Positions 14,369 through 23,550 of a DNA stretch of 64,000 bases are shown here, piece after piece; the stretch's first letter is position 1; each line of letters starts with the position of its first letter. The stretch is from NCBI RefSeq assembly GCF_030812885.1, contig NZ_JAUSTO010000005.1, forward strand, positions 1 through 64,000. Reading direction: 5' to 3'. Both the position numbers and the translations under genes were made by a program. The notes under the pieces are model-generated. The model searched no databases. It was not told where the DNA came from and worked only from the letters and a program-made list of their open reading frames with translations. Source of the stretch: Moryella indoligenes. GTDB lineage: Bacteria; Bacillota; Clostridia; Lachnospirales; Lachnospiraceae.

Positions 14369-15766
14369 CTACTGATAAATAGGCTGGCCCTCTTTTCCCT
14401 CTACACCATTTAAAAGGATATGATCGTAGACATTCAGTCCATATTGTGTTCCGCGGTGCACCGTGACATATTCGTCATTTTCCTCTACAATATCAATCTG
14501 TTTAAACACTGCATACCCCTTATTAATATTGTATACTCCCTCCAGTGCAGCGCTTGCAGCGATCTGATAGCGCTCTCCGCTCTCCGGCTTTATGAGATAA
14601 TCACCCTCCCGGATACTGCTGCCCTCAGACACATCTATGTAGCAGCTGTCTTCTGACTCATAAAATATCTCTGCAGGGGTAAATACCGCAGATACATTCC
14701 CGTCCTGATAGCTCTCCTTCAGAAAACCCTTATCAATGCTGTTTCCTCCATTTGTCAGGTACTCCTTCGGAACAGTATAAAAGGTCTTCTCCGTAATTGC
14801 AGAGCGTGGAATCTTCAGTCCATCGGAGCTCCCTGTATAAATCTGAAACTGCAGATATCTGTTGTCAATAAAGCGCACCATATATTGATGAAAGCTCAGC
14901 ATGCCGTAATTCGTACCATCCGCCCCGCTCATTGTGCTGTAATCTCCTGTCAGCGTCAGATCCTGGCCCTTGAAGGCAACCCGCAGACTTTTCTTATCTG
15001 AAAACTCTGTCATGTCCTTCTCCGAGAGCGGAAACACCAGCTGCCAATCCTCCGAAGGAATGATCTTATAGACCGGAGCTCCACTCTCGGCAAGCGTCCC
15101 TGCGCTGATGTAGGAGGGGGTATAGGCTGTGCCATCAAAATCTTCTGCCTTGAGCTCCTCCGCAGTTTTCCCCTCGAAAGAATCTACATTGAAAGAGATC
15201 ACACCGGATTCCGGAGAGCTGACCTGTGTGAAGTGAATGCCCTGATCGCTCAGAGTTGCATCCAGACTGTCCAGCATATTCAGACTGGTATACTCAGAGA
15301 GTACAGACTGCACCGAATCCCTGCTGTTATAAACTTCTGTAAAATGTGTTCTGTCATAGCCGGCCGAGAAGGAGTTCAGCCGGGTTTTCAACTCCTTCAG
15401 ATTCTGTTCGCTGAGCATATCGTTGCTTCCGGCATTCTCGTCCAGATACTTTTTCAGATTTCCCGTCTCATCCAGAGAGTAAATTCTGGTTCCGACAGCG
15501 GCGCGCTTTCCGTTTCGTATGTAGTAGTTTATATAGCCTGAGGAGGGCGCATTCTGCACCTCCTCTGTGCGGAGAATGATACCTGTGCGCTCTGTATCAC
15601 TCACCATTCCACCGCTCTCCACCTCATAAAAGCGCACTTTTTTTCTGCTCAGGTAGGAGCTCGCAGAGAAACAGAGGTAGATAAAGAGAATCAGAAAAAT
15701 AATGACTCCGATATTCATTTTCAGAGGCCGTCTGTAGGGGACGACCTTTCGATTCCTGCCAGCCAA
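14369..15766 (-). CDS. HlyD-like membrane-anchored protein of the division cluster
   Basis: 465 residues: short basic start, one membrane helix (about 18-37), then an extracellular part with a split lipoyl/beta-barrel layout typical of HlyD-type adaptors (early GIILRTEEV, later SPESGVISF and GAPVYKIIP). Family adaptors join inner membrane pumps, yet no pump gene is nearby; it instead heads yggS-sepF-ylmH. I choose TTG at 15766 because GGAGG lies 6 bases before it; the frame's GTG 48 bases upstream has no binding site. Function is unknown; a role in envelope assembly at division is inference. Confidence 0.7.
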   Translation of the reverse strand: MAGRNRKVVPYRRPLKMNIGVIIFLILFIYLCFSASSYLSRKKVRFYEVESGGMVSDTERTGIILRTEEVQNAPSSGYINYYIRNGKRAAVGTRIYSLDETGNLKKYLDENAGSNDMLSEQNLKELKTRLNSFSAGYDRTHFTEVYNSRDSVQSVLSEYTSLNMLDSLDATLSDQGIHFTQVSSPESGVISFNVDSFEGKTAEELKAEDFDGTAYTPSYISAGTLAESGAPVYKIIPSEDWQLVFPLSEKDMTEFSDKKSLRVAFKGQDLTLTGDYSTMSGADGTNYGMLSFHQYMVRFIDNRYLQFQIYTGSSDGLKIPRSAITEKTFYTVPKEYLTNGGNSIDKGFLKESYQDGNVSAVFTPAEIFYESEDSCYIDVSEGSSIREGDYLIKPESGERYQIAASAALEGVYNINKGYAVFKQIDIVEENDEYVTVHRGTQYGLNVYDHILLNGVEGKEGQPIYQ

Positions 15767-15848
15767 GAAATCCCTCCACCTGGTATTCTCACACCATGTC
15801 GCGTTCATATTCACAGGAAGTCAAAAAACTGCATCCTGTAAGCACTGA

Positions 15849-15872
15849 CGGACAGCTCCTCAGAGCTGTCCG
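15849..15872 (-). terminator. possible terminator after the small P-loop gene
   Basis: 9-bp stem CGGACAGCT/AGCTGTCCG (15849-15857 with 15864-15872, 6-base loop). On the minus strand a T6 run comes only about 20 bases later, so termination may be weak. Confidence 0.5.
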
Positions 15873-15897
15873 CCGTGGTTTGGAGTTCTGTTCATAA

Positions 15898-16317
15898 TCA
15901 GAGGGCTGCGATAACATCCTTCTTCGCATTCTCCGGAAGCTCAGAGGCATCCATGGAGACACTGAGAATAAAGTTCACTTTATACTTTTCGCCCATCTTT
16001 TCAAGAGCATCAATGACAGGGGTGAGATCTCCGCCTTCCATATTGGAGAGCTTCAGGAAGCTGTCCAGAAATACAGTCTCAAGATCGTGATCCTGAGAAA
16101 TAATACCGGAGATGAAACCCAGGAATCCGTCGCCGCTCATGATATCATACTCGCTGACATTGACAAGACGAATCTTATTGCTGAGCTCATACATGTGCTT
16201 GGAACTCTTATCCAGGTAAACAACGGTTCCCCTCGCATCCTTTACAGCTGCATTTGCCATATCCAGGAGACGCTTGGTTTTTCCCTTACCCTTGATGCCT
16301 GCAATAATCTGAACCAT
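15898..16317 (-). CDS. small P-loop protein of unknown function
   Basis: 139 residues beginning with a Walker A-like loop, GIKGKGKT at 7-14, followed by DMANAAV and TVVYLDKS; a candidate Walker B is ETVFLDSFL. A compact NTPase fold is likely but I do not recognise the family's job. The start at 16317 follows AAGGAGG with 9-base spacing. It has its own consensus-like promoter and lies between the HlyD-like gene and the carboxypeptidase, so it may be a single-gene unit within a wall and division region. Confidence 0.65.
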   Translation of the reverse strand: MVQIIAGIKGKGKTKRLLDMANAAVKDARGTVVYLDKSSKHMYELSNKIRLVNVSEYDIMSGDGFLGFISGIISQDHDLETVFLDSFLKLSNMEGGDLTPVIDALEKMGEKYKVNFILSVSMDASELPENAKKDVIAAL

Positions 16318-16354
16318 AGTCACAAACCTCCTTGACATTATTTACTTAACATTT

Positions 16355-16383
16355 ATTATACGGTAACAAGCCAAAAAGTTCAA
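16355..16383 (-). promoter_or_regulatory. promoter of the small P-loop gene
   Basis: Minus strand TTGAAC (16383-16378), 17 bases, TATAAT (16360-16355). Leader of about 30 bases. Confidence 0.65.
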
Positions 16384-16388
16384 TGCAA

Positions 16389-17435
16389 TTACTCTGTTTT
16401 TTCCAGTACTGTATTCATATCACGATACAGTGCATCATGATTTACAGACTTCAGTGCAATCGCATAAAACAGATCTCCACTGTCCTTCTGCGCAGCAAGT
16501 GCGAGGCAGGCTCCGGCCGCGATGGTAGTTCCTGTCTTGCCTGCGACAACGTGAAGACCTGCCGGAAGCTCCGCCTTCCCATTCAGATAATAATTGGTGT
16601 TCTCCCATTTCTTCCTGACTGTTTCCCCGGCCGCATTTCTGTACTCTGCCTCGTAGACCGAGGTTCCGGCCATCTTCCGAAAGCGCTCATGCTTCATAGC
16701 CTCATGCAGAATGAGATACAGATCATAGGCTGTGGTATAGTGTTCAGGATCTGTCAGTCCATGTGTATTTGTAAAATGAGTTCCCGTCGCTCCGAGCTCC
16801 GCCGCCCGCCGGTTCATAAGTGCAACAAAGGCCTCGTCGCTTCCTGCAATGTTTTTTGCCGTCATATTGGCCGCGTCTGCTCCCGAGCGAAGCATCAGAC
16901 CATAGAGCACCTGTTCCTCAGTGAGAACATCACCCTCTTTGATTCCGGCCATGCTTGCATTCGCTTCTGATACATGAATCTCCGGTCCCGCAACCCAGTC
17001 CTCCTCAGGCGTTCCCTGTTCCAGAGCTATGAGACAGGTCATAATTTTCGTTGTACTCGCCGGGTTCATGCGGACAAAGGGCTGTTTTACAAACAGCGCA
17101 GAGCTTGTACCCTCCTCTGACAGGAATACACTCTCTGCCCCGAGTGCAGCTTCCGTGTCGTCCGCCCTGTCTACAACTGCAAGTGAAGCTGCAAAGGGAG
17201 AAAGAAAAGCAACAGGACTCTCTGCGGCAAGCAGCGTGCTACTGCGACTCTTAAGGTCATAGCGCTGCTTCAGCAGCAACCCGCTCTCTGAAAACCACAT
17301 GGCTGCCATAGAGCATACAAGCACAAGCAGCAGCCCGGGCACAAGCCGTGCAGAGAGGGAATGCCGTTTTTTCTTCCTCCGATGCCGCGAATGCGGCGCT
17401 TTGTGCTTAATGTCTGTAATAATTTCTGAATTCAA
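16389..17435 (-). CDS. D-alanyl-D-alanine carboxypeptidase (PBP5/DacF type)
   Basis: Trims the terminal D-Ala from peptidoglycan stem peptides. 348 residues: cytoplasmic basic start, membrane anchor (about 30-48), then the S11 serine-peptidase domain with all three motifs: S-x-x-K as STTK, S-x-N replaced by SGADAAN, and KTGTT. The C-terminal beta domain of PBP5 seems reduced. The first 29 bases overlap the end of mgsA in another frame. It ends the mre-type operon. Confidence 0.88.
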   Translation of the reverse strand: MNSEIITDIKHKAPHSRHRRKKKRHSLSARLVPGLLLVLVCSMAAMWFSESGLLLKQRYDLKSRSSTLLAAESPVAFLSPFAASLAVVDRADDTEAALGAESVFLSEEGTSSALFVKQPFVRMNPASTTKIMTCLIALEQGTPEEDWVAGPEIHVSEANASMAGIKEGDVLTEEQVLYGLMLRSGADAANMTAKNIAGSDEAFVALMNRRAAELGATGTHFTNTHGLTDPEHYTTAYDLYLILHEAMKHERFRKMAGTSVYEAEYRNAAGETVRKKWENTNYYLNGKAELPAGLHVVAGKTGTTIAAGACLALAAQKDSGDLFYAIALKSVNHDALYRDMNTVLEKTE

Positions 17436-17805
17436 AATCTCCGCGCTCCATAGATTTAATCAGCAGCTCCGCTGTCGCGAGATTGGTCGCAACCGGAATA
17501 TTATGAATGTCACAAAGTCTCAGCACGTTACTGACATCCGGCTCGTGTGGCTTTGGCTGCAGCGGGTCACGAAGAAAAATCACCAGATCGATTTCATTGG
17601 CCTCGATCTGTGCGCCCATCTGCTGCTCTCCTCCCAGATGTCCGGCGAGGTATTTGCGGATATTCAGATTTGTCACTTCTTCCACAAGTCTCCCAGTGGT
17701 TCCCGTGGCGTAAAGCGTATGCTTTGCAAGTATGCCCCGGTATGCAATACAAAAATTCTGCATCAGCTTCTTCTTGGCATCATGTGCGATCAGTCCAATA
17801 TTCAT
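17407..17805 (-). CDS. mgsA: methylglyoxal synthase
   Basis: Converts dihydroxyacetone phosphate to methylglyoxal and phosphate, a bypass used under sugar-phosphate stress. The 132-residue product carries the family motifs ALIAHD-like start (GLIAHDAKKK), ATGTTGR phosphate loop, GGEQQMGA, RDP with catalytic Asp80, and IPVATNLATAE. GAGGA lies 8 bases before the ATG. Its presence after rodA is the usual clostridial arrangement. Confidence 0.95.
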   Translation of the reverse strand: MNIGLIAHDAKKKLMQNFCIAYRGILAKHTLYATGTTGRLVEEVTNLNIRKYLAGHLGGEQQMGAQIEANEIDLVIFLRDPLQPKPHEPDVSNVLRLCDIHNIPVATNLATAELLIKSMERGDFEFRNYYRH

Positions 17806-17852
17806 TACTGCATTCCTCGTTCTTTCTACTGCTTTTGTTGCTTGCTTTATAC

Positions 17853-19010
17853 TTATCGCCGAATATGCTTATCCGGGAGTTCCTCCTCCCGCACAAGACG
17901 ATCCGTGCGCTGAAGCCCTACATTTAAGACGAGTCCCACCCCCATGTAAAAACTCAGCAGCGAGCTCACACCGTAGCTGATAAAGGGAAGTGTAAGTCCC
18001 GTATTGGGAAATATTCCGGTGGCGACTGCAATATTGGAAAAGCCCTGAAACGCAATCAACACACCGAATCCGACACAGATGATTCTGCCCTCTGCATTTT
18101 TTGCCTTCCCCGCAATGTACAGACACTCATAGACGATCACTGCATAGAGTAATATTACCAGAAGACAACCCAGGAATCCCAGCTCCTCTCCGATCACGGC
18201 AAATATAAAATCCGTCTGCTCCTCCGAGAGAAAATTTCCATTTTTCACAGAGGCGAGAGTGTTGTTGTTCAATCCCTTTCCAAACAACTGACCTGAGCCG
18301 ATCGCCATGATGGAATTGTCCTGCTGCAAATTTGCGTCTGCGTAGCTGGACGGATATAAAAAAGCCAGAATCCGTTTTACCTGATACGGCTTCAGGAAGG
18401 GCACCAGTCCTCGCTGCAGCAACGCCGTGAAGCCAATGGAAAAAGGAAGCACGACTGCCAATGCCGCCCCGATCCAGCGATAGCTGAGCCCGGCTACGAA
18501 AATCATGGAAAAAATACAGACCAAAACCACAATGGTCGTTGAGAGATCCGGTTCTGAGGCAATGAGAAACACGGGAATCATCAGCAGTCCGGAAAACACT
18601 AGAAGAAAATGAGCCTTATTTAACGCCTCCAGATTCTTTCCAAGCAGCCATGCGGCAAAAAGAATGATGCCAATCTTGGCAAATTCTGAGGGCTGAAGCT
18701 GTCCCAGCCCCGGAATCACGATCCATCTCCTCGCGCCGCCGCGAATTCTGCCGTAGACAATCACCAGAAGAAGCAGCAGACAGCAGCCCGCATACAGAGG
18801 AACTGCATAGCGCAGCAGCTTCTGGTAGGGGAGAAGACTCAGCACAAGCATCGCAGTGATTCCGATTGCTGCGCCGCTCAGCTGCCTTCCTACGATCGCC
18901 ATATCATGATTCGACGCACTGTTGATGACCAGCAGTCCGATCAGATTCAATCCGAGAACTGCAAACAGCAGCCGAAACGCAAAAGATTTGTAGTGATATG
19001 GTAAAATCAT
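17853..19010 (-). CDS. rodA: SEDS-family peptidoglycan glycosyltransferase RodA
   Basis: Multi-spanning enzyme that polymerises lipid II into glycan strands during elongation, together with PBP2. 385 residues with about ten helices; the SEDS signatures are present: LQPSEFAKI, the catalytic Asp in SEPDLST, and near the end FPNTGLTLPFISYG. It follows mrdA after 73 bases; AGGAGAGAG precedes its ATG. Confidence 0.93.
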   Translation of the reverse strand: MILPYHYKSFAFRLLFAVLGLNLIGLLVINSASNHDMAIVGRQLSGAAIGITAMLVLSLLPYQKLLRYAVPLYAGCCLLLLLVIVYGRIRGGARRWIVIPGLGQLQPSEFAKIGIILFAAWLLGKNLEALNKAHFLLVFSGLLMIPVFLIASEPDLSTTIVVLVCIFSMIFVAGLSYRWIGAALAVVLPFSIGFTALLQRGLVPFLKPYQVKRILAFLYPSSYADANLQQDNSIMAIGSGQLFGKGLNNNTLASVKNGNFLSEEQTDFIFAVIGEELGFLGCLLVILLYAVIVYECLYIAGKAKNAEGRIICVGFGVLIAFQGFSNIAVATGIFPNTGLTLPFISYGVSSLLSFYMGVGLVLNVGLQRTDRLVREEELPDKHIRR

Positions 19011-19021
19011 AGCTCTCTCCT

Positions 19022-19040
19022 GAATTTTACATTAAAATTC
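19022..19040 (-). repeat. hairpin before rodA
   Basis: GAATTTTA/TAAAATTC, an 8-bp AT stem with a 3-base loop, just upstream of the rodA binding site. It could tune rodA translation; it is too AT-rich for a normal terminator. Confidence 0.35.
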
Positions 19041-19083
19041 TCTTTTTTTCCAGCTTTTTTTAGGAAAAAATCACAAATTCTTA

Positions 19084-21975
19084 TCAATCCTCAATATTAA
19101 TTTCACTGGCGCTCTGTGCGCCTGTATTCAAAATATAGTCGAGACTCGTATAGCCAAAGCACAGGCGATAAACATCCTTTGATACCGAGGCTGCGTTTGT
19201 TGAGGTATATCCGTAGGGAATATTGACTGTAACTGCGATCTGCGGATTCTCATAGGGTCCGAAAGAAATGAAGAACGCGTGGTTCGCCCTGCTCTTTGAC
19301 TCCTGTGCCGTACCTGTCTTTCCGGCAATATTAACCTCGAGATCCTTAAATAATCTTCTTGCGGAGCCGTATTCAACCACCTCTCTCATGCCCTGCTGCA
19401 CCGCATTCCAGTCCTCCTGACGAATATCGATCTGCTCCTCCACCTCCGGCTCATAGGTTTTTAAGAGCCCCCCCTGCCAGTCCGTGACATGATCCAGAAC
19501 AGAGAGATTATAGACTGTGCCACGATTTGCCAGCGCTGTGACATAGCGGGACAGCTGCACATTTGCAAAGGAGTGTGTACCCTGTCCGATCGCGGACTGC
19601 TCCGGACTCTTATCAGAAATCATCGGGTCATTCTCAATAATTTCGACTCCGGACTTTCTGTTCAGACCGAACATGGAGGCATATTTCTGTATGCGGCTGA
19701 TGCCAAGCTTCGGATCATAATTGCCGCTCTCATCTGTTGCGAGGCGATGGCCGATGTCTGCAAAAAAGAAGTTACAGGAATTGCGTATTCCAGTGACAAT
19801 ATTTTCCACGCCATGACTTCCGGGATAGATCCAGCAGCGCATCGGCGGCGTAATGGTGTCGTAGAGACCTGTGCAGTTGATGCTCTCGTTCAGTCCAATG
19901 ACATTCTCTTCAAGCCCTGCGAGCGCAGCAATTGGCTTAAAGGTCGAACCGGGAGCCTTTCTGGCCTGTGTCGCATTATTGTACAGCGGAAGGGACTGGT
20001 CCTTCACAAGGCGATTATAGTAGTCTACATCCATACTGTTGGTCAGGCGGTTATTATCATAGCCCGGATAGGAAACCAGCGCCTTCACCTTACCTGTATG
20101 AATATCTGTGACCACACAGCCGGCCGTGCAGGGATCCAGTGCAAGCTGAGCAGGAGTGATTTTTATTTCGGAGACCTGACGCACAAAAAAGCGGTAGGCG
20201 TACTCATTTCCATTCTCCAGAAGCAATGCCCTCTCATTTCCCGAGTCTTCCAGCACGCCCTGATCAAAGAGCGCAAGGCAAAGCTCCTTTCCCTGAACGA
20301 TATTGTTTCGTATCATATACTGACAGATCAGCTTCTCAAAATCTGCATTTTCATTCAGACGATTCAACGCATCCTCTACCAGTGCCTTATAGATATCGTC
20401 AGCTCCCGTGTATTTACTCGGCGCATTGAGCACGGTCGTATCCACCCAGCCGTCCCGTATACCATCGTAGAGAAATTCCCGGAGACTAATGGAATCCGCC
20501 TTCCAGCGCGTATAGTACTCCGTGCTGACATCAATCTGGTCGCGGTGCACGACTGCCACCTGTTCAGAAGAAAGCATACTGTAAATAAAATACATAAACG
20601 CACGCTGATCATCCGCGAGCTCCGACATATTCCGCGGTGACGGGTTCATGAGCTCCGCTCTCAGCGCTGCGAGGGAGCTCTCCGTATAGGCCTGAAGTCT
20701 GGAGGCAATGGTTCGCTCCACGCTGCTGGCCTCCTCCGAGCGCATATGCGTCAGGGAGAGCACATTGTTTCCGATCAGCTGATAGTAGGCATCCTTGATC
20801 GGTATGAGGCGCGCAGTGGAATCTGTCCGATCGGTATTGGGCGTGTCCTCATTGACAAGCTTCGCCGCCAGCACACCGGCAAGATGCTGCTCAAGAAGGT
20901 GATAGATTCCCACCTGAAGATCCCTGTCGATTGAGAGATAGACATCATTTCCGGCAACAGGAGCTGTCTCGCTCTTCACTTCCATGACGTGACCGACATT
21001 ATCCACATATATGGTACGGAGTCCCTTCGTGCCATGAAGCTCCGGCTCCATATATTCTTCGATCCCTGTTCGTCCCACCGTATCGCTCAGCGAGTAGTCT
21101 GCATTTTCCTCCTGCAGGCGGCTCAGCTGATCCTCCTGCACTTTTCCAACATAGCCGATGATGGAGGAGAAGGGCAGGGCATCATTGTAGACCCGCTCTG
21201 TAGTCTGCGCACACTCCACGCCGAGGAGCTCCGCCTGATTTTCAAGAAGCTCCGCCCTGGTTTCCTCCTGCACATGGTCAACAACCGTGGTCTTCTCGTA
21301 GCGCTTGTACGCCGTGAGGCCCATCGTATAGCGAATGTTTACCAGCTCCAGAGTTTCCAGAGGGCTCAGCTCTATTTTCTCTCCGCTCTCCTTCTTCAGC
21401 TTATCGAGATCATAGTTTTTTACCTTCTGCTGTATCAGAGCCTCCGCCGTGATATCTGCAGGATACTTACCTCTGCCGTCCGTGAGCTCATCCACTCTTC
21501 TCAGCCCATAAATATCCCGCAGGAAACGCTTTCTCGCATCCTCGCTTCCGGAAGTAAAATAATATTCCTGGTTTTCGTTCAGGGATATCTCGAGCCGCCC
21601 GGTGACCGTCTCCCCGTGCTTATTTAATATCTGTATCAGGCGGTAGTACATCAGATTTCTCGCCGCAGCGGATTTATAATCGCCGGTGTCCTGCACTGTC
21701 ACGGCATAGGAGAGACGGTTGTAGGCGAGCAGCTTTCCGTTGCAGTCAAAGATATTGCCTCGGGTTGCCGCTGTGCTCACGGTCTTCTCTGTCTTCTGAA
21801 TGTAATCATTTAAGTAGCGCTCTCCGTTCAGGATCTGAAGGTGGTAAAGACGCACCGTCATGATCGTAAGAAGAAACGCATAGCCTGTGCCCAGCATAAA
21901 AAGCCGGGAAGCTTTCAGCCTGCCCCCCAGCTCTCTCGCCAGCTCCTTCAATACAGTCACAAAATCTCTCAGCAA
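19084..21975 (-). CDS. mrdA: penicillin-binding protein 2 (elongation transpeptidase), long form
   Basis: Class B PBP that cross-links peptidoglycan with RodA. 963 residues: one N-terminal helix (about 25-45), pedestal/dimerisation domain (about 55-340), an unusual middle stretch (about 350-600), then the transpeptidase domain with S-x-x-K in GSTFKP near residue 675, SCN near 731, and KTGTAQ near 885. Typical PBP2 proteins of Proteobacteria have about 630 residues; long forms occur in Clostridia. Start is TTG at 21975 with GAGG 9 bases before, 11 bases after mreD. Confidence 0.9.
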   Translation of the reverse strand: MLRDFVTVLKELARELGGRLKASRLFMLGTGYAFLLTIMTVRLYHLQILNGERYLNDYIQKTEKTVSTAATRGNIFDCNGKLLAYNRLSYAVTVQDTGDYKSAAARNLMYYRLIQILNKHGETVTGRLEISLNENQEYYFTSGSEDARKRFLRDIYGLRRVDELTDGRGKYPADITAEALIQQKVKNYDLDKLKKESGEKIELSPLETLELVNIRYTMGLTAYKRYEKTTVVDHVQEETRAELLENQAELLGVECAQTTERVYNDALPFSSIIGYVGKVQEDQLSRLQEENADYSLSDTVGRTGIEEYMEPELHGTKGLRTIYVDNVGHVMEVKSETAPVAGNDVYLSIDRDLQVGIYHLLEQHLAGVLAAKLVNEDTPNTDRTDSTARLIPIKDAYYQLIGNNVLSLTHMRSEEASSVERTIASRLQAYTESSLAALRAELMNPSPRNMSELADDQRAFMYFIYSMLSSEQVAVVHRDQIDVSTEYYTRWKADSISLREFLYDGIRDGWVDTTVLNAPSKYTGADDIYKALVEDALNRLNENADFEKLICQYMIRNNIVQGKELCLALFDQGVLEDSGNERALLLENGNEYAYRFFVRQVSEIKITPAQLALDPCTAGCVVTDIHTGKVKALVSYPGYDNNRLTNSMDVDYYNRLVKDQSLPLYNNATQARKAPGSTFKPIAALAGLEENVIGLNESINCTGLYDTITPPMRCWIYPGSHGVENIVTGIRNSCNFFFADIGHRLATDESGNYDPKLGISRIQKYASMFGLNRKSGVEIIENDPMISDKSPEQSAIGQGTHSFANVQLSRYVTALANRGTVYNLSVLDHVTDWQGGLLKTYEPEVEEQIDIRQEDWNAVQQGMREVVEYGSARRLFKDLEVNIAGKTGTAQESKSRANHAFFISFGPYENPQIAVTVNIPYGYTSTNAASVSKDVYRLCFGYTSLDYILNTGAQSASEINIED

Positions 21976-21986
21976 CGTTTTATACC

Positions 21987-22499
21987 TCAGTTGACCGCAT
22001 GTCTCCGGTCCATAATCTCAAGTTTTCTGTTGTACCAGAGAAAGAAACGGTATATTAACAATGTGAACAGAAGCGAAATAATGATCTCCGGCAGGATGAT
22101 CGTTCTGAAATAAAAGAGAAAGTGCATTTTGCCCCGAATAAAAAAACGCAGCAGATAGATGTACAAATTATAGACAAACTCATTGACCGTACACAGAAAG
22201 AGCGGCAGAGTAATGTAATTCTCATAGTAATATCTCGAGAGACAGCCATTCATGTAGCCGATCCACATAAACAACAGTGAGAAAAATCCAAAGGCTCCCG
22301 AATGAAAAAGATCCAGAAGCAAACCGGCCATAAAGCCGTAGCACATTCCCGCCCGTGGTCCGTAGATGAAACCGTAGGCAAAGGTCAGGATCAGCACGAG
22401 ATTCGGCGATACGGACAGAAAGGGAATGAAGGGAAAGACACAGCTCTGAAGCGCAAAAATCACGATCAGGAGAGCGATATTTGCTGCAACTCTTCTCAT
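21987..22499 (-). CDS. mreD: rod shape-determining protein MreD
   Basis: Small membrane protein of the elongation complex that works with MreC. 170 residues with about five hydrophobic helices and the family segment AGMCYGFMAGLLLDLF (about 50-65). ATG at 22499 follows GAGGAGGAG; a longer frame upstream lacks a binding site and overlaps mreC. Name rests on hydropathy plus position between mreC and mrdA. Confidence 0.88.
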   Translation of the reverse strand: MRRVAANIALLIVIFALQSCVFPFIPFLSVSPNLVLILTFAYGFIYGPRAGMCYGFMAGLLLDLFHSGAFGFFSLLFMWIGYMNGCLSRYYYENYITLPLFLCTVNEFVYNLYIYLLRFFIRGKMHFLFYFRTIILPEIIISLLFTLLIYRFFLWYNRKLEIMDRRHAVN

Positions 22500-22509
22500 C
22501 TGCTCCTCC

Positions 22510-23550
22510 TCAATCTGCGCGCCCTGTTTCCAGAGAGACATTGTCCATGCTCATCGGAGAGCTCTCCTCTGAGGGAGCGGAGGCCTCCACACTTACAGGC
22601 ATTTCCGCAACAGGAGAAATTATCTCTGCAGTACTACTCGCCTGCGCTGTCTGCGCCTCAGTGCTTTCCGCCTGTGCACCAGCTTCCCCGGCGGTCTCGC
22701 TCTGCGCGCCGCTGTTCTCCCTGTATTCTGACTTCAGATCCAATACCACCAAAACCTCCTGCAGCGTGCCGAAATCTGCCACCGGTATCAGCGAACCGCT
22801 GCGCGTCAGTCTCGCCGGGTCCGTCTTCAGATCCCCGGCATAACCGATCAGGATGCCCGGAAGAAACTTTGAGCTGATCGTACTGGTCACGATCTTATCC
22901 CCGTCCTTGATGTCTGCGGTGTCCGTAATATCACTGATTCTCAGCTTTCCCTCCGCATAGCTCTGAAGGTCTCCGGACACCACACAGGGATCTCCGGACT
23001 GCAGCGCCATGGCGCTCACCCGGCTCACATCATCAATGATAGAGCGCACCGTCGCATAATTGGCGCCGACATTTGTGACAATTCCGACCAGTCCTCCTCC
23101 GGCCAGCACGTTCATATCCACCTGTATACCGTCTGCGGAGCCCTTGTCAATACGGAAAATGTGAAACCACCCGCCGGTATCCTTTGCGATCACACGGGCA
23201 CCGGTCATGCGGTACTGCCCATACTCCTGATTCAGCTCATACAGCGCGCGAAGACGCTTCAGCTCAAAGCCGTCTGCCTCAAGCCGCACATTCTCCATCG
23301 TGAGCTCGTCAATCCGGGCCTTAAGCTTCGCATTATCCTCCAGCGCGGTCTTCAGCTTCTCCCGGTTCTTCACGTCATTGTACAGGGCCTTTCCGACGCG
23401 GTTCACCCCGGACTGCACCGGAAGCAGAAAATAACCGACTGCTGTACGGAGCGGTGACAGCCACTCATCACGAACCGTAGTCACACCGATCATAGCGAGA
23501 CACAGCACGCTCAGAATAATCAAAAGCATTTTATTGTTTGATAATTTCAC
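22510..23550 (-). CDS. mreC: rod shape-determining protein MreC
   Basis: Bitopic scaffold that couples cytoskeleton to PBP2. 346 residues: membrane helix (about 9-27), coiled coil (about 55-105), two beta-barrel domains (about 110-275, e.g. RVIAKDTGGWFH, GGLVGIVTNVG), and a low-complexity Ala/Ser/Glu tail of about 70 residues. The GTG at 23550 overlaps the radC stop by four bases (GTGA) and has GGGGA 5 bases before it; a GTG 12 bases earlier would sit on the binding site. Confidence 0.92.
   Translation of the reverse strand: MKLSNNKMLLIILSVLCLAMIGVTTVRDEWLSPLRTAVGYFLLPVQSGVNRVGKALYNDVKNREKLKTALEDNAKLKARIDELTMENVRLEADGFELKRLRALYELNQEYGQYRMTGARVIAKDTGGWFHIFRIDKGSADGIQVDMNVLAGGGLVGIVTNVGANYATVRSIIDDVSRVSAMALQSGDPCVVSGDLQSYAEGKLRISDITDTADIKDGDKIVTSTISSKFLPGILIGYAGDLKTDPARLTRSGSLIPVADFGTLQEVLVVLDLKSEYRENSGAQSETAGEAGAQAESTEAQTAQASSTAEIISPVAEMPVSVEASAPSEESSPMSMDNVSLETGRAD

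Noticed and set aside
19489..20640. Plus-strand open frame of about 380 codons inside mrdA
   Set aside because: Antisense to the PBP2 gene; no ribosome binding site or recognisable domain.
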